Source of the DNA: Proteobacteria bacterium UBA6156 | GTDB taxonomy: Bacteria; Pseudomonadota; Alphaproteobacteria; UBA2136; UBA6156 | Assembly: GCA_002422365.1 (NCBI GenBank) | Contig: DIUO01000015.1 | Span: 1-64,000 of the forward strand | Direction of reading: 5' to 3' | DNA: 64,000 nucleotides | In this document: in pieces, positions 1-8,207 of the stretch | Layout of the letters: each line of letters opens with the position of its first letter | Numbering within the stretch: the first letter of the stretch is position 1 | Notes under the pieces: model-generated | What the model saw: only the letters and a program-made list of their open reading frames with translations | Database searches by the model: none | What the model was told of the DNA's origin: nothing | Position numbers and translations under genes: made by a program

Positions 1-22
1 GCAAATCATTATTTAAATAGCT

Positions 23-922
23 TTAGTTGGTGCGCTTGCCCCAGGCCACTGCCAGCGCTTGGGCGCCGCACAGCACGTTGTGGGCCACATCAATGCTGCC
101 CGCACCGGCATCCGCAACCAGCGGCATCTCGGTTTCGTAAATCATTACGCCATCCCACATGCCTTTGTAGCGCTGGCCATGCACCAAAACGCTGTCACCC
201 ATCTTGGTCGGAATATACGTATTCAGCGCCTTAAAGTCCGCATCCGCCAACAGGTCGCGCACGCAATAGGGGTGGGCAAACAGCACAAACACCTCTTCCA
301 CTTTGTTGCCATCCTTCATCACAAAGGGGCGCACTTTACGGTCGCCTTCCAGCAGCGCCTTGCGCTTGGCACGGCTAATCGCTGCGGTGGTCAGCTTGTC
401 GTTGGTGGCGTCCACATTGGCCAGTGCGGTGGCATGGGTCGCGTTCCAGTTGGCGTCGGTCATGCCATACAGGTAGCGGCTGCGGTCGCGGCCGGCACTG
501 GTGTTGGTCAACGCAGTCACCAGGTCCTGGCGCAGCTTGTCGCTGGCCCAGTCCACCAGGGCTTCACGCGCCTGGTTGCGCAGGTCAAAGGCTACGCGCT
601 TTTCACTCATCTCACCCTTCAGCAGCACACCGTGCCGAATGGTATCCACCAGCAATCGCTGGTCATAAAACACCAGGTCTTCCTCAGCCCCTTTCAGGGT
701 GGTGGCCCCGCTCACACCGGCGCCGCTTAACTTGGCACGCAGCTGCACGGTCACCGCGTCGCCGGGGGCCTTGGTCAGCTCTTCCTTTACCTGAATGATA
801 TTATGCGAACTCGTTCCCATAAAATTAAAGAACGGGTTCTGCGCCAGGTATTCAGAAAATACCTCATTACTCCACTGTTCGGCGCTCACGCCATGGGTGG
901 TATCAATTGTCGGAGTCGGCAT
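23..922 (-). CDS. Phage major capsid protein, N4-gp56 family
   Basis: This 299-residue protein resembles the N4-gp56 family of major capsid proteins, which build the icosahedral head shell. The N-terminus has the family's typical layout: a short polar leader, then a segment on the capsid assembly domain (EVFSEYLAQNPFFNFMG), then a long arm containing VTVQLRAKLSGAGVSG. It is the last visible gene of a minus-strand packaging and head operon (terminase, portal, scaffold-like, capsid), the standard phage order. The frame is intact. The stop lies 22 bases from the window edge, so tail genes would be outside the view. The family call is from memory of the family pattern; the capsid role is also supported by position. 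Confidence 0.85.
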   Translation of the reverse strand: MPTPTIDTTHGVSAEQWSNEVFSEYLAQNPFFNFMGTSSHNIIQVKEELTKAPGDAVTVQLRAKLSGAGVSGATTLKGAEEDLVFYDQRLLVDTIRHGVLLKGEMSEKRVAFDLRNQAREALVDWASDKLRQDLVTALTNTSAGRDRSRYLYGMTDANWNATHATALANVDATNDKLTTAAISRAKRKALLEGDRKVRPFVMKDGNKVEEVFVLFAHPYCVRDLLADADFKALNTYIPTKMGDSVLVHGQRYKGMWDGVMIYETEMPLVADAGAGSIDVAHNVLCGAQALAVAWGKRTN

Positions 923-991
923 CGATTCCTAACTTTCCTTATTCATTAACACAAAAAAGAGAGCCCCTCGCCCTCTTCTACTTTCTCTCAA

Positions 992-1567
992 TTAGCGCCC
1001 AAAAACCTCAGTCAGCTCACCCTTCTTCGGCACAACCGGCGCTTTCTGCGCCGCCCTAGATGATGAAAACACCGGCCCGCTCACCTTCCGCCCCGCCTCC
1101 TTTTCCGCCATTTCGGCTTCAAATTCGGCGCGCATGGCGGCGCGAATCTCGTCCGGAGAACTGCCGTATTTCCCCACAAACTCCGCCACAGGCTTAAAGC
1201 CCATGGCCACCTGCAGGGCCGCCAACACCGGGCGCTCGGCGGTCATCACCTGGCTTAAAATCTCCGGGTTGGCCTTTACCGCCTTGCTGTACACGCTGGC
1301 ATTGTCCATCGCTATCAGGGCATCATAGTCCACCCCCACCAAGGCCAACGCTCCGCGCACAAGGGCTTCATCTTCCGCAATGCGCTTCAGGTTTTCAGGG
1401 TTTTGTTTGTCAGCCGGAATGCCCCCATCGTCCGCAATGGTTTCACCGCCACCAACCTTGTCAAAAGCTCCCTGCGACGGCTTGCCCTGCAACGCCGCCA
1501 ACCGCTTTTTAATCTCTTCCAACTTGCCAGAGCTCACCCCGGCCTTCTGCCCAAATCCAAATTTCAT
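992..1567 (-). CDS. Probable phage head scaffolding protein
   Basis: This 191-residue, highly charged and Ala/Glu-rich protein lies between the portal and major capsid genes, the usual place for a scaffolding or head-assembly protein. Its C-terminal half is predicted helical (DEIRAAMRAEFEAEMAEKEA) and it ends in a basic tail, as expected for a scaffold that binds capsid subunits through a helix-turn-helix tail. There is no catalytic motif and no signal peptide. I do not recognise the exact family, so the role rests on position and composition. It could also be a head decoration or completion protein. Confidence 0.6.
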   Translation of the reverse strand: MKFGFGQKAGVSSGKLEEIKKRLAALQGKPSQGAFDKVGGGETIADDGGIPADKQNPENLKRIAEDEALVRGALALVGVDYDALIAMDNASVYSKAVKANPEILSQVMTAERPVLAALQVAMGFKPVAEFVGKYGSSPDEIRAAMRAEFEAEMAEKEAGRKVSGPVFSSSRAAQKAPVVPKKGELTEVFGR

Positions 1568-1653
1568 ATGTCGATCCTTTTCATTTAACTATGCCGAAGG
1601 CATTCCCTTTGGCGCGAGATAGGCGCGAAGCGCCTCAATGCTGTGGCGCCCGT

Positions 1654-3384
1654 TTAGTCCGTGCCTTGATGCGAAGACGAGGGTAACGCCGCCAGAATGG
1701 CGGCTTTACCTGAAACACCGCTCACCTCCACCAGCACCTCCGGCGGCACCGGCACTCCGGCCCTCACCAGCATCTCCAGCTTGGCGGCTTCCAGCTCGCG
1801 GGCGCTGGTTACGTCACGCACCTCTTCCACCACCACGTCAAACTGCCCCTGGTTCAGGTCGGGCAGGCGCAGCGGCTTGCCGTCTGGCCCCTTCAGCACC
1901 TTGCCCTGGTCATCCACCACCGCTTCATTCAGCTTCACCAGCCTTCCGGCACCCAGGTTATCGGTAATCTTAATCACCATCTCCTGCGTAAAAAACTGCC
2001 GCACATGCGCCAGCACCTGCAAGCCCAGATTCTTCTTCAGCAGGCGCAGGGTGTCAAACGCAAACATCTGGTTCATGCTGCTTGCCACCTGCCGCTGCTG
2101 TATCGCTACGCCGCTGGTGGCATTGCTCGGCTTGCCAATGGCTTCGTCATATACCCCAATCACGTCCTGAATATCCCGCCCGGCCTGCTCCATCACCTGC
2201 ACCTGGCTCACGGCCAGGTCGGTGTTGCGCAATATCCGCAAGTCCTTTCCGGCACGCTTCAAAATCACGCCATCGGGCCGCGCGGCTTCGCGCACCAGCA
2301 CATTCGGGTCGTCCACCGCATCCACGTCGGCAATCACCTGCGCGGTGTTCAGCAGGTGCATGGCTTTGCTGCGGCGCTTGTTCAGCTCACGCTGCGGGTC
2401 AAGCGCGGCGCGCACCAGCCCGTAAGGGCGGCCATCGGCCCGCTGGCGCTTATACACAAACGGCACCAGCGTGAACATATTATGCTCATATTCCAGCACC
2501 CGGTCGTCCAGCAGAACATCCCCGCTCATATACGCCACCCTCACCCGGGGTACATAAGCGGTCTCTTCCACCACCACGCCCCTGGTGCGCAACTTGGCGC
2601 GGTCAAAGGTGCTCACCAGCCGCCCGTCGGGCAGCCGCAGGCGCCATTGTTTGGCCGCCTCGCGGTATTGCACTTCCACAATGCGGAACATCTCCCGCTC
2701 CGGGTCATAATACCCCACCTCATCACCCCTCGCGCCATAACTCAGCCCATAGGGCACCATCCCTCGCGGGCCATGGTCGGTGCGCAGGGCTTTCAGGGCC
2801 GCCGCCTTGTCGGCAAACAGGTTCTGTGCTTCCTCCTGCGTCAGCCAGCGCTCACGGGCCACAAACCGCGCGTCGCCCATGTCCGCCCGGCGGCTCAGGG
2901 GGTCCCATACCACTGCAAATTCATCTTCGGCACGGGCAAACACTTCCACACCACCTGCATGGTCTTCCACCCCAATGTCCAACCAGCCAATGCCGCCCAC
3001 CAATCCGGCCCGGAAGACATTCGAAATCTCCAGCGCCTGGTCACTCCGCTCAGCCACATACAGCGCCAGGTCGGTCAGCACGCGTGCCGCCTGTTCCTCG
3101 TTCTCATCACCGCTGCGGCTGCGGTAAACTATCCGCGTGCGCCCCGCCACTTCACTCCCGGCCAGGTTATCAATTTTCGGCGCAATCTTGTTAATTACAA
3201 TCGCAGCCTGACTATTCTCCGCCAGCCGCTGCACCTCGTCCGGCGTCCATTGGCTGCCGTCATAAAAGTCCCAACTTGTTTTGGCTTCTTCCCGCCAGGT
3301 GGTGTAGCTGCGGCTGGTCACGGCCGCTTCAAACCAGCCTTTCAGGCGGGCCAGCTTTTCGTTGCGTTCGTCGTTACGCGCCAT
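1654..3384 (-). CDS. Phage portal protein (P22-like)
   Basis: This 576-residue protein matches the portal proteins of P22-type phages, which form the dodecameric ring at one head vertex through which DNA is packaged. Visible hallmarks are the N-terminal WDFYDGSQWTPDEVQRL segment, the INKIAPKIDNLAGSEV stretch followed by an arginine-rich linker, and a C-terminal part with GIQQRQ-like text (SGVAIQQRQVASSMNQ). Length is lower than P22 gp1 (about 725) but normal for the wider family. The start codon overlaps the end of the upstream small gene by 11 bases, which suggests coupled translation. It sits between the terminase and the scaffold and capsid genes. Confidence 0.88.
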   Translation of the reverse strand: MARNDERNEKLARLKGWFEAAVTSRSYTTWREEAKTSWDFYDGSQWTPDEVQRLAENSQAAIVINKIAPKIDNLAGSEVAGRTRIVYRSRSGDENEEQAARVLTDLALYVAERSDQALEISNVFRAGLVGGIGWLDIGVEDHAGGVEVFARAEDEFAVVWDPLSRRADMGDARFVARERWLTQEEAQNLFADKAAALKALRTDHGPRGMVPYGLSYGARGDEVGYYDPEREMFRIVEVQYREAAKQWRLRLPDGRLVSTFDRAKLRTRGVVVEETAYVPRVRVAYMSGDVLLDDRVLEYEHNMFTLVPFVYKRQRADGRPYGLVRAALDPQRELNKRRSKAMHLLNTAQVIADVDAVDDPNVLVREAARPDGVILKRAGKDLRILRNTDLAVSQVQVMEQAGRDIQDVIGVYDEAIGKPSNATSGVAIQQRQVASSMNQMFAFDTLRLLKKNLGLQVLAHVRQFFTQEMVIKITDNLGAGRLVKLNEAVVDDQGKVLKGPDGKPLRLPDLNQGQFDVVVEEVRDVTSARELEAAKLEMLVRAGVPVPPEVLVEVSGVSGKAAILAALPSSSHQGTD

Positions 3385-3685
3385 GGTCGTCTCTCCTTAA
3401 TGTCAATTTCACCCAGCCATCCACGCGCTTAATGTTCACACGCATCGCGGTCATTCCGTCCACACTGCCGCCCAGGCCACCGGCATAGGGTTGCCACGCG
3501 GCGCGGCCTTTGCGTACTTCCGTTTCCGGCTCATAACTCACGTCCAGCTCAGCCTCATCGCCATCCTTAAGCTCCAGCGCAAAGTGCCCGCGCTCAAATT
3601 TCGATCCTAAAAAAACCGCCCTCTGGCGGCCTGCTCCCGTATAATAATGCTCTACAATCACCCGTCTCACTCCTAACTTGTCCAC
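3374..3685 (-). CDS. Small phage protein of unknown function
   Basis: This 103-residue protein lies between the large terminase and the portal, overlapping both (13 and 11 bases), so it is clearly part of the operon and probably translationally coupled. It is mixed alpha/beta in appearance, with several valine-rich strands and charged turns. I see no signal peptide, membrane segment or known motif. Similar small genes between terL and portal occur in many phages without an assigned function. Confidence 0.65.
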   Translation of the reverse strand: MDKLGVRRVIVEHYYTGAGRQRAVFLGSKFERGHFALELKDGDEAELDVSYEPETEVRKGRAAWQPYAGGLGGSVDGMTAMRVNIKRVDGWVKLTLRRDDHGA

Positions 3686-5046
3686 GTCGTTCCTCGCCTG
3701 GCTGGCAAGCGCACAACGTCTTTTCGTTCCCCTTCAGCCCTGGCCAGGGCCAGGCCGCTCACCACGGCATACCTTGTGGCATCCATCAGGTGGTCGTCGC
3801 GTTTCACCACGCGGCCCTTGCTGTCCCGGTGGTAGGCCCTAAATTCCCGCCACCAGCCGTCCAAATCCCCAAACACACGCAAGGTGCCATTCCTCATGCG
3901 CTCCAGCACCTGCATCAATCCGGCCTCCACTCCATTGTCGGCCATCTCAAACCGCAAGCCTGCGGCGGCATACATCTCCACCAGGCTCACACCATCCTTT
4001 TGGCTCAGGGCCTGTCCTGCCGGGTCACACACGGCGGGTATCCACAGGCCTCGCCGCGCCATTTCGGCGGCGTGCTCGGCGGGCACCCTTTCGCTCGCCC
4101 AGTACACATCGGTCACATACACAATGTCCTTGTCGCGGTCCCATGCCAGCCACACGGCAGCGGTGGGGTTGCTCCACCCAAAGTCCACACCCACGCAACG
4201 CTTCCAATGGGCCGGTATGGCAAAACGCGGCACCCGTAACTCCTTTTCTTCCACCGGGAACACCCGCCCGCGCCCGGCCACCGGCTCACCAAACTCGCGC
4301 GCCGCCACTTCATGGGGGCGCAAACTTTTCCGCAGCCCTTCCACAGCGGCGGCATCCAAATGCCCGGCATCGGCCCAGCCTGCGCGCACCACGGCCTTGC
4401 CTTGGCCGCGCCCGGCTTCAGTAAAGTGCCTCACCATGTCGGTCATGCCCATCAGGGGGGTCATGGTCAGCATCATGTGGCCCCCCCGCGTCAACGTCCG
4501 CAGCAGGCATTCCTCATACACTTCAATCTCCGGCTCCTCATCCAGGTGAATCACATCCCGCGCCGTCCCCTGGAAACTCGCCCGCCCCTGGTCAAAACTC
4601 TTAAACCCCAAAGCCGATATCCCACCGGTAACATGCCGCACCTTCACTTCATCCACAGCACCGGCCACGCCGCTTTTCAGGCTCATGCCCGCCAGCATCC
4701 GCTTGGGTATCACCCCCGCCCGCCCTTGCACTCCCAGGTAGGTTTTCTGCAAAATATCCCGTGTCATCTCCCGTGTTATGCTGGCGGCCCAGGCCTCAAT
4801 CGGCTTGTCAAAGCGCAACCCCTGCCACCAGGCGGGGTAGCGCCCTGTCAGATGAAACCCCATCTCCACCGCCCCCGCCAACGTCTTGCCCACACGGTTC
4901 CCGGCCAAAAACAACCGCTCTTTTGCCGTGGCGCCTGCGTCATGGAAGCTCCTCTGCTTGGCATGCGGCACATACCACCGGCAGGGGTCGCCTTTCACTT
5001 CCGCCAGCCGCGCGGCCAGGCGCAAGCGGCGCATGTTGGTCTCCAT
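3673..5046 (-). CDS. Phage terminase, large subunit
   Basis: This is the packaging motor ATPase and nuclease that pumps DNA into the procapsid through the portal. The Walker A motif is GNRVGKT at about residues 49-55, preceded by the adenine-binding region (HAKQRSFHDAG). An acidic Walker B-like segment follows (VIHLDEEPEIEVYEE), and the C-terminal half contains the RNase H-like nuclease core (CVGVDFGWSNPTAAVWLAWD). Length (457 residues) is normal for P22-like terminases. I chose the ATG that overlaps the upstream small gene's stop as TGATG; a GTG one codon earlier is also possible. It is the third gene of the operon if the 49-residue gene is real. Confidence 0.9.
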   Translation of the reverse strand: METNMRRLRLAARLAEVKGDPCRWYVPHAKQRSFHDAGATAKERLFLAGNRVGKTLAGAVEMGFHLTGRYPAWWQGLRFDKPIEAWAASITREMTRDILQKTYLGVQGRAGVIPKRMLAGMSLKSGVAGAVDEVKVRHVTGGISALGFKSFDQGRASFQGTARDVIHLDEEPEIEVYEECLLRTLTRGGHMMLTMTPLMGMTDMVRHFTEAGRGQGKAVVRAGWADAGHLDAAAVEGLRKSLRPHEVAAREFGEPVAGRGRVFPVEEKELRVPRFAIPAHWKRCVGVDFGWSNPTAAVWLAWDRDKDIVYVTDVYWASERVPAEHAAEMARRGLWIPAVCDPAGQALSQKDGVSLVEMYAAAGLRFEMADNGVEAGLMQVLERMRNGTLRVFGDLDGWWREFRAYHRDSKGRVVKRDDHLMDATRYAVVSGLALARAEGERKDVVRLPARRGTTWTS

Positions 5047-5195
5047 CACAGCTCCTCATCCAGCTTGTCGCAGCGTATTCCCCTACCCTGCATTCCCCCG
5101 CACCGCTTCACGGCATATCGCTTTTTTACCCAAGCTATCAGCTCATCGGCGTGTATCATCAGCCAGGGCAGCAGCATCACCCAAACCCGCATCAT
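5046..5195 (-). CDS. Candidate 49-residue phage microprotein
   Basis: This short frame bridges the gap between the small and large terminase genes. It starts with ATGATG, preceded at a good distance by an AAAGGAGA ribosome site, and its TGA overlaps the terminase ATG. Both ends therefore look like translational coupling. The first 40 bases of coding sequence overlap the end of the small terminase gene. The N-terminus is hydrophobic (VWVMLLPWLMI) and the rest is basic with two cysteines, so a small membrane-associated peptide is possible. No family is recognised. It could be a chance frame that happens to keep ribosomes moving towards terL. Confidence 0.5.
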   Translation of the reverse strand: MMRVWVMLLPWLMIHADELIAWVKKRYAVKRCGGMQGRGIRCDKLDEEL

Positions 5196-5676
5196 TTTCT
5201 GTCTCCTTTGCCCGTTCCATGTTTTTCAAGCTGGCCAATTCGGCTTCCAAATCCTCCAACGTCGGCACGCCCGTATGCCCTTCCTGCTGCGCACTCCGCA
5301 AATACACCAACCTTGCCGCCTGCACGTTGCCCAGGCGCGCCTGGCGGCGCATAGCAAGGTCAATCTCCTCCAGTGTCGGGTCGTTTTGGTTTTTCAACCG
5401 CAATATTTCCACATCCCTGCGCACGCTTTCGGTCACATAGGCCTGCACCCGCAAGGCCGATATCCTCAGCTCCAACGCCATATCCGCCAGCGTCATCTCC
5501 GGGTTCTCCACCATCAGGGCCACAATCTTTGCCCGCAGCCGCGCACTGGTGGCGCCCGGGCTTGCCCCTCGTCCTTTGCCCGGTGGCCGCTTCCGTGTCT
5601 TCGCCGTTGGCTTGGCCTTCACCGGGCCGCGCACGTTCGTCGGCGCCTGTCGCCCCGCCTTCTTTCCTTTCGCCAT
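5143..5676 (-). CDS. Probable phage terminase small subunit
   Basis: This 177-residue protein is the first gene of the packaging operon and lies just upstream of the large terminase, the canonical place for the small subunit that recognises the packaging site. It has a very basic N-terminal tail (AKGKKAGRQ and further Arg/Lys/Pro text), then a helix-turn-helix-like region (MTLADMALELRISALRVQAYV), and a charged, coiled-coil-prone C-terminal half suited to ring assembly. I start at the ATG rather than an upstream TTG, because the ATG has a G-rich ribosome site about 8 bases ahead. The family call rests on position and domain layout rather than a signature motif. Confidence 0.65.
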   Translation of the reverse strand: MAKGKKAGRQAPTNVRGPVKAKPTAKTRKRPPGKGRGASPGATSARLRAKIVALMVENPEMTLADMALELRISALRVQAYVTESVRRDVEILRLKNQNDPTLEEIDLAMRRQARLGNVQAARLVYLRSAQQEGHTGVPTLEDLEAELASLKNMERAKETENDAGLGDAAALADDTRR

Positions 5677-5746
5677 TTCGTGTACCCCCCACAAAAAAAA
5701 CCGCCCTCAGAACCCTCGCATCAGGCTTCCATCGGCAGCGTGCTTT

Positions 5747-5775
5747 CTTCTACCCTAAGTTGTGGCACATGTCAA
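5747..5775 (-). promoter_or_regulatory. Promoter of the phage packaging operon
   Basis: On the minus strand, TTGACA (5770-5775) and TAGAAG (5747-5752) are separated by exactly 17 bases. The segment CAACTTAGGGTAG, which runs from the spacer into the -10, is repeated exactly in front of the lysozyme-like gene at 32.5 kb, with TTGAC at the same distance. The site lies between the end of recO and the small terminase start, so the phage genes have their own transcription start. Confidence 0.6.
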
Positions 5776-5806
5776 GCGCAATTAAGAGTAGCGCCCTCTT
5801 TTCCCC

Positions 5807-6541
5807 TCACGCCGCCTCCTGCATCGGCCGCAATCCCGCCGCTAACCATGCTCCCAGCCGCCCTCGTGCCGCCAGCACGCGGCCATGCAGGGCCTTCTCA
5901 ATAAAATGTCCCGTCAGCTGCCAGGCTAACGCAAAGTCTTCGGCTTCGGCACAGGCGGGGCCGCCCAGGCTGTGGGGCAGCGGCAGCAGGCGGGTTTCAT
6001 AACCCCGCGCCACGTTGCGCGGCACAGCCCGCCCACTTGCCGGAGACACATACGCCAACGCCGAGCCCTCCCCACACACCACCGCTTCCTCCGGCCGCAA
6101 CCGCAGGCCATAACCGACCGCTTCCAGCACCCACAGTTCAAACGCCACAACCTCCTGCCAGCCGCAGGGCTGCTCCAACAGGCTCACGGCCCGCTCATAC
6201 AATCCGGCATAGGGGTGTTCTTCCGGCAGCAGCGCCATCAACACTTCGCTGGCATAGGGGACAATAAACCCACCCGCCGCGGCGGCCCCCAGCCACACAT
6301 GGGCGCGGCTGCGCGCCAACTCCAGGCTCACGGTGCCCAATTGGGCATCCAACCGCCTGAAGTGTTCATAGGTCACGCTGTTAAAAGGCTGCAAAGCGGC
6401 CTGCATGCCGCCGCGTTGGCTGCGCCCGCCTTTCACTAATCCCCGCAGGCGGCCATGTTCCCGGCAATACAGCTCCACCATGGCATCACGCTCACCAAAG
6501 GCGCGCACTCCCAACACCAAGGCTTCTCCGCTACGTTGCAT
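5807..6541 (-). CDS. recO: DNA repair protein RecO
   Basis: RecO works with RecF and RecR to load RecA on SSB-coated gaps. The 244-residue length is usual. The N-terminal OB-fold starts with the typical text GEALVLGVRAFGERDAMVELY and GRLRGLVKGGRS, followed by the family's conserved region around LQPFNSVTYEHFRR. The zinc-binding cysteines of some RecO proteins are not obvious: only isolated Cys (VVCGEGSALAYVSP) is seen. It is the last gene of the conserved alphaproteobacterial cluster with era, rnc and lepB, 86 bases downstream of era. Phage genes begin immediately past its stop. Confidence 0.92.
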   Translation of the reverse strand: MQRSGEALVLGVRAFGERDAMVELYCREHGRLRGLVKGGRSQRGGMQAALQPFNSVTYEHFRRLDAQLGTVSLELARSRAHVWLGAAAAGGFIVPYASEVLMALLPEEHPYAGLYERAVSLLEQPCGWQEVVAFELWVLEAVGYGLRLRPEEAVVCGEGSALAYVSPASGRAVPRNVARGYETRLLPLPHSLGGPACAEAEDFALAWQLTGHFIEKALHGRVLAARGRLGAWLAAGLRPMQEAA

Positions 6542-6627
6542 GTCCCCACTCTAACCTTCCCCGGCCGGGTGTCGAGCCCCCTCCCCGCTTTTCCGCCGCC
6601 CGCCGTGGCACAATCATGCCAACAGCG

Positions 6628-7584
6628 TCATACACCCATTTCTTTCAACCACTGCTCCCGCTCCAGCCATTTCTCCGCCACCTTCACATGCAGCTCCAGG
6701 CGCACGCGCGTGCCCAGCACCTTCTGCATTTCCAGCCGGGCAAAGGTGCCAATTTTCTGCAACATCTGCCCTCCCTTGCCCAGCACCATCGGCTTGTGCT
6801 GTTCCTTGGCCACCAGCAATTGCTGGTTCACCACGGTTACGGTTTCGCCGTTGTCCTCATCTTCCACTTCTTCCATCTGGCCGGTTATCACCCCTATGCC
6901 GTAAGGCAATTCCTGGTGCAGCTGGCGCATGGCCTGCTCGCGGGTCAGCTCGGCCAACCGCAAGGGTAGCGGCATGTCAGTTGTCTGCTCGGGGGGGAAC
7001 AACCACGGCCCCTCCGGCAACAGCTTCAGCAGTTCCGCCACCACCCGTTCCACACCGCTGCTTTTGCTGCTGGCCTTGCCGCTTCCCGGTTCGGCTTTAA
7101 TCGCGGCTACCGGCACAATCGCATCCGCACCCAGCTCATTCAGGCGCGTCAGGGTGGGCAACATTCCCGCCTTATCTTTCACGCGGTCCACTTTCGTCAG
7201 CAGCAGCACCAGTTTCTGGCCACGCGCTTTGGCATCCTTTGCCAGCTGGAGTATCTCCGGCATCATGCCCTCACTGCCATCCGGCTTCAACTCGCTTAAA
7301 ATCACCATAATGTCGGCATCGGCAGCGGCACCCATGGCCTGCTGCACCAGGCGACGGTCAAACGCATTCCCACTCCGGTTCAGGCCGGGCGTATCCATAA
7401 ACACCATCTGGTTGGCACCTTCGGTGCGCACACCCCGCACGGTCACGCGGGTGGTGTTGGGCTTGTTCGATATAATCCCCACCTTCTCCCCCACCAAAGC
7501 ATTCATCAGGGTCGACTTCCCGGCATTCGGCAAGCCCACCAGCGCAATCAATCCGCAGCGCATCTCATCCAGGGGTGGCATCAT
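6628..7584 (-). CDS. era: GTPase Era
   Basis: Era is an essential Ras-like GTPase that binds 16S rRNA and assists 30S subunit maturation. The G1 motif is GLPNAGKST near the N-terminus, G3 is DTPG, and G4 is LTKVD. A C-terminal KH RNA-binding domain is visible (LGKGGQMLQKIGTFARLEMQ, then LHVKVAEKWLERE). The length of 318 residues is slightly above average; a short insertion rich in Ser/Lys (GSGKASSKSSGVE) lies between the GTPase and KH parts. The start overlaps the rnc stop as ATGA, so the two are probably translationally coupled. Confidence 0.96.
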   Translation of the reverse strand: MMPPLDEMRCGLIALVGLPNAGKSTLMNALVGEKVGIISNKPNTTRVTVRGVRTEGANQMVFMDTPGLNRSGNAFDRRLVQQAMGAAADADIMVILSELKPDGSEGMMPEILQLAKDAKARGQKLVLLLTKVDRVKDKAGMLPTLTRLNELGADAIVPVAAIKAEPGSGKASSKSSGVERVVAELLKLLPEGPWLFPPEQTTDMPLPLRLAELTREQAMRQLHQELPYGIGVITGQMEEVEDEDNGETVTVVNQQLLVAKEQHKPMVLGKGGQMLQKIGTFARLEMQKVLGTRVRLELHVKVAEKWLEREQWLKEMGV

Positions 7585-8201
7585 CGGGTTATCTCCAGTT
7601 GGTTCATCAATTCGGCGGCGGCAGCGGCCCCGGCGTTCTGTTTGGTTCCGGCCGTGCCGGTGGCGGTGCCCATTGCGGTGCGCACTTCCACCGTAAAGGT
7701 CTTGTCATGGTCGGGGCCTGCTTCTGTCACCACATTATATGTGGGCAACGGGTGTCCCTGGCCCTGCACAATCTCCTGCAGGCGAGTCTTGGGATCTTTT
7801 TCGTCTTTCTGGTCTAAATAGGGCGCCCAGGCTTCGGCCACCACGGCCCGCACTGCGGCGGGTCCATGCTTACTGCCAATATCGCCCAAAATGGCTTCCA
7901 CAACATCGGCCATTATCGCGGGCTTCAACGGCTCCCCGGGGCCCAACCGAACATACGGCCCCACCTCATACCGCGCAGCCACATCCACCAGCGTACTTTC
8001 ACGCACCAGCGCGGTGTGGCGGCGGCTCAGCTCGCCTTCATCGGCATCGGCAAAGCGTTCCACCAACAGTTCAGCAACGGCGGCACCCAGCACCTTATCG
8101 CCCAAAAACTCAAGCCGCTGGTAATGCGGTTTCCCCCAGCTGGGGTGCGTCAACGCTTCGGCTCCTACGCCATAACCCCAAAATGTAAAGTCTTTCTGCA
8201 T
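7581..8201 (-). CDS. rnc: Ribonuclease III
   Basis: RNase III cleaves double-stranded RNA in rRNA and mRNA processing. The signature RLEFLGDKVLGAAVAELL carries the first Glu and Asp of the active site, and ADVVEAILGDIG carries the second acidic pair. A dsRNA-binding domain follows (TRLQEIVQGQGHPLPTYNVV to the Ala-rich helix NAGAAAAAELMNQL). At 206 residues it is a little short of the usual 220-230, mainly at the N-terminus. The gene starts 6 bases after lepB ends and overlaps era by 4 bases. Confidence 0.95.
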   Translation of the reverse strand: MQKDFTFWGYGVGAEALTHPSWGKPHYQRLEFLGDKVLGAAVAELLVERFADADEGELSRRHTALVRESTLVDVAARYEVGPYVRLGPGEPLKPAIMADVVEAILGDIGSKHGPAAVRAVVAEAWAPYLDQKDEKDPKTRLQEIVQGQGHPLPTYNVVTEAGPDHDKTFTVEVRTAMGTATGTAGTKQNAGAAAAAELMNQLEITR

Positions 8202-8207
8202 AAACCG

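Noticed and set aside
2005..3432. Long plus-strand open frame (475 residues) opposite the portal gene
   Set aside because: It lies fully antisense to the clear portal gene, is rich in His/Pro/Gly from reverse codon bias and has no family resemblance. The same applies to the long frame at 4312-5904 opposite the terminase genes.
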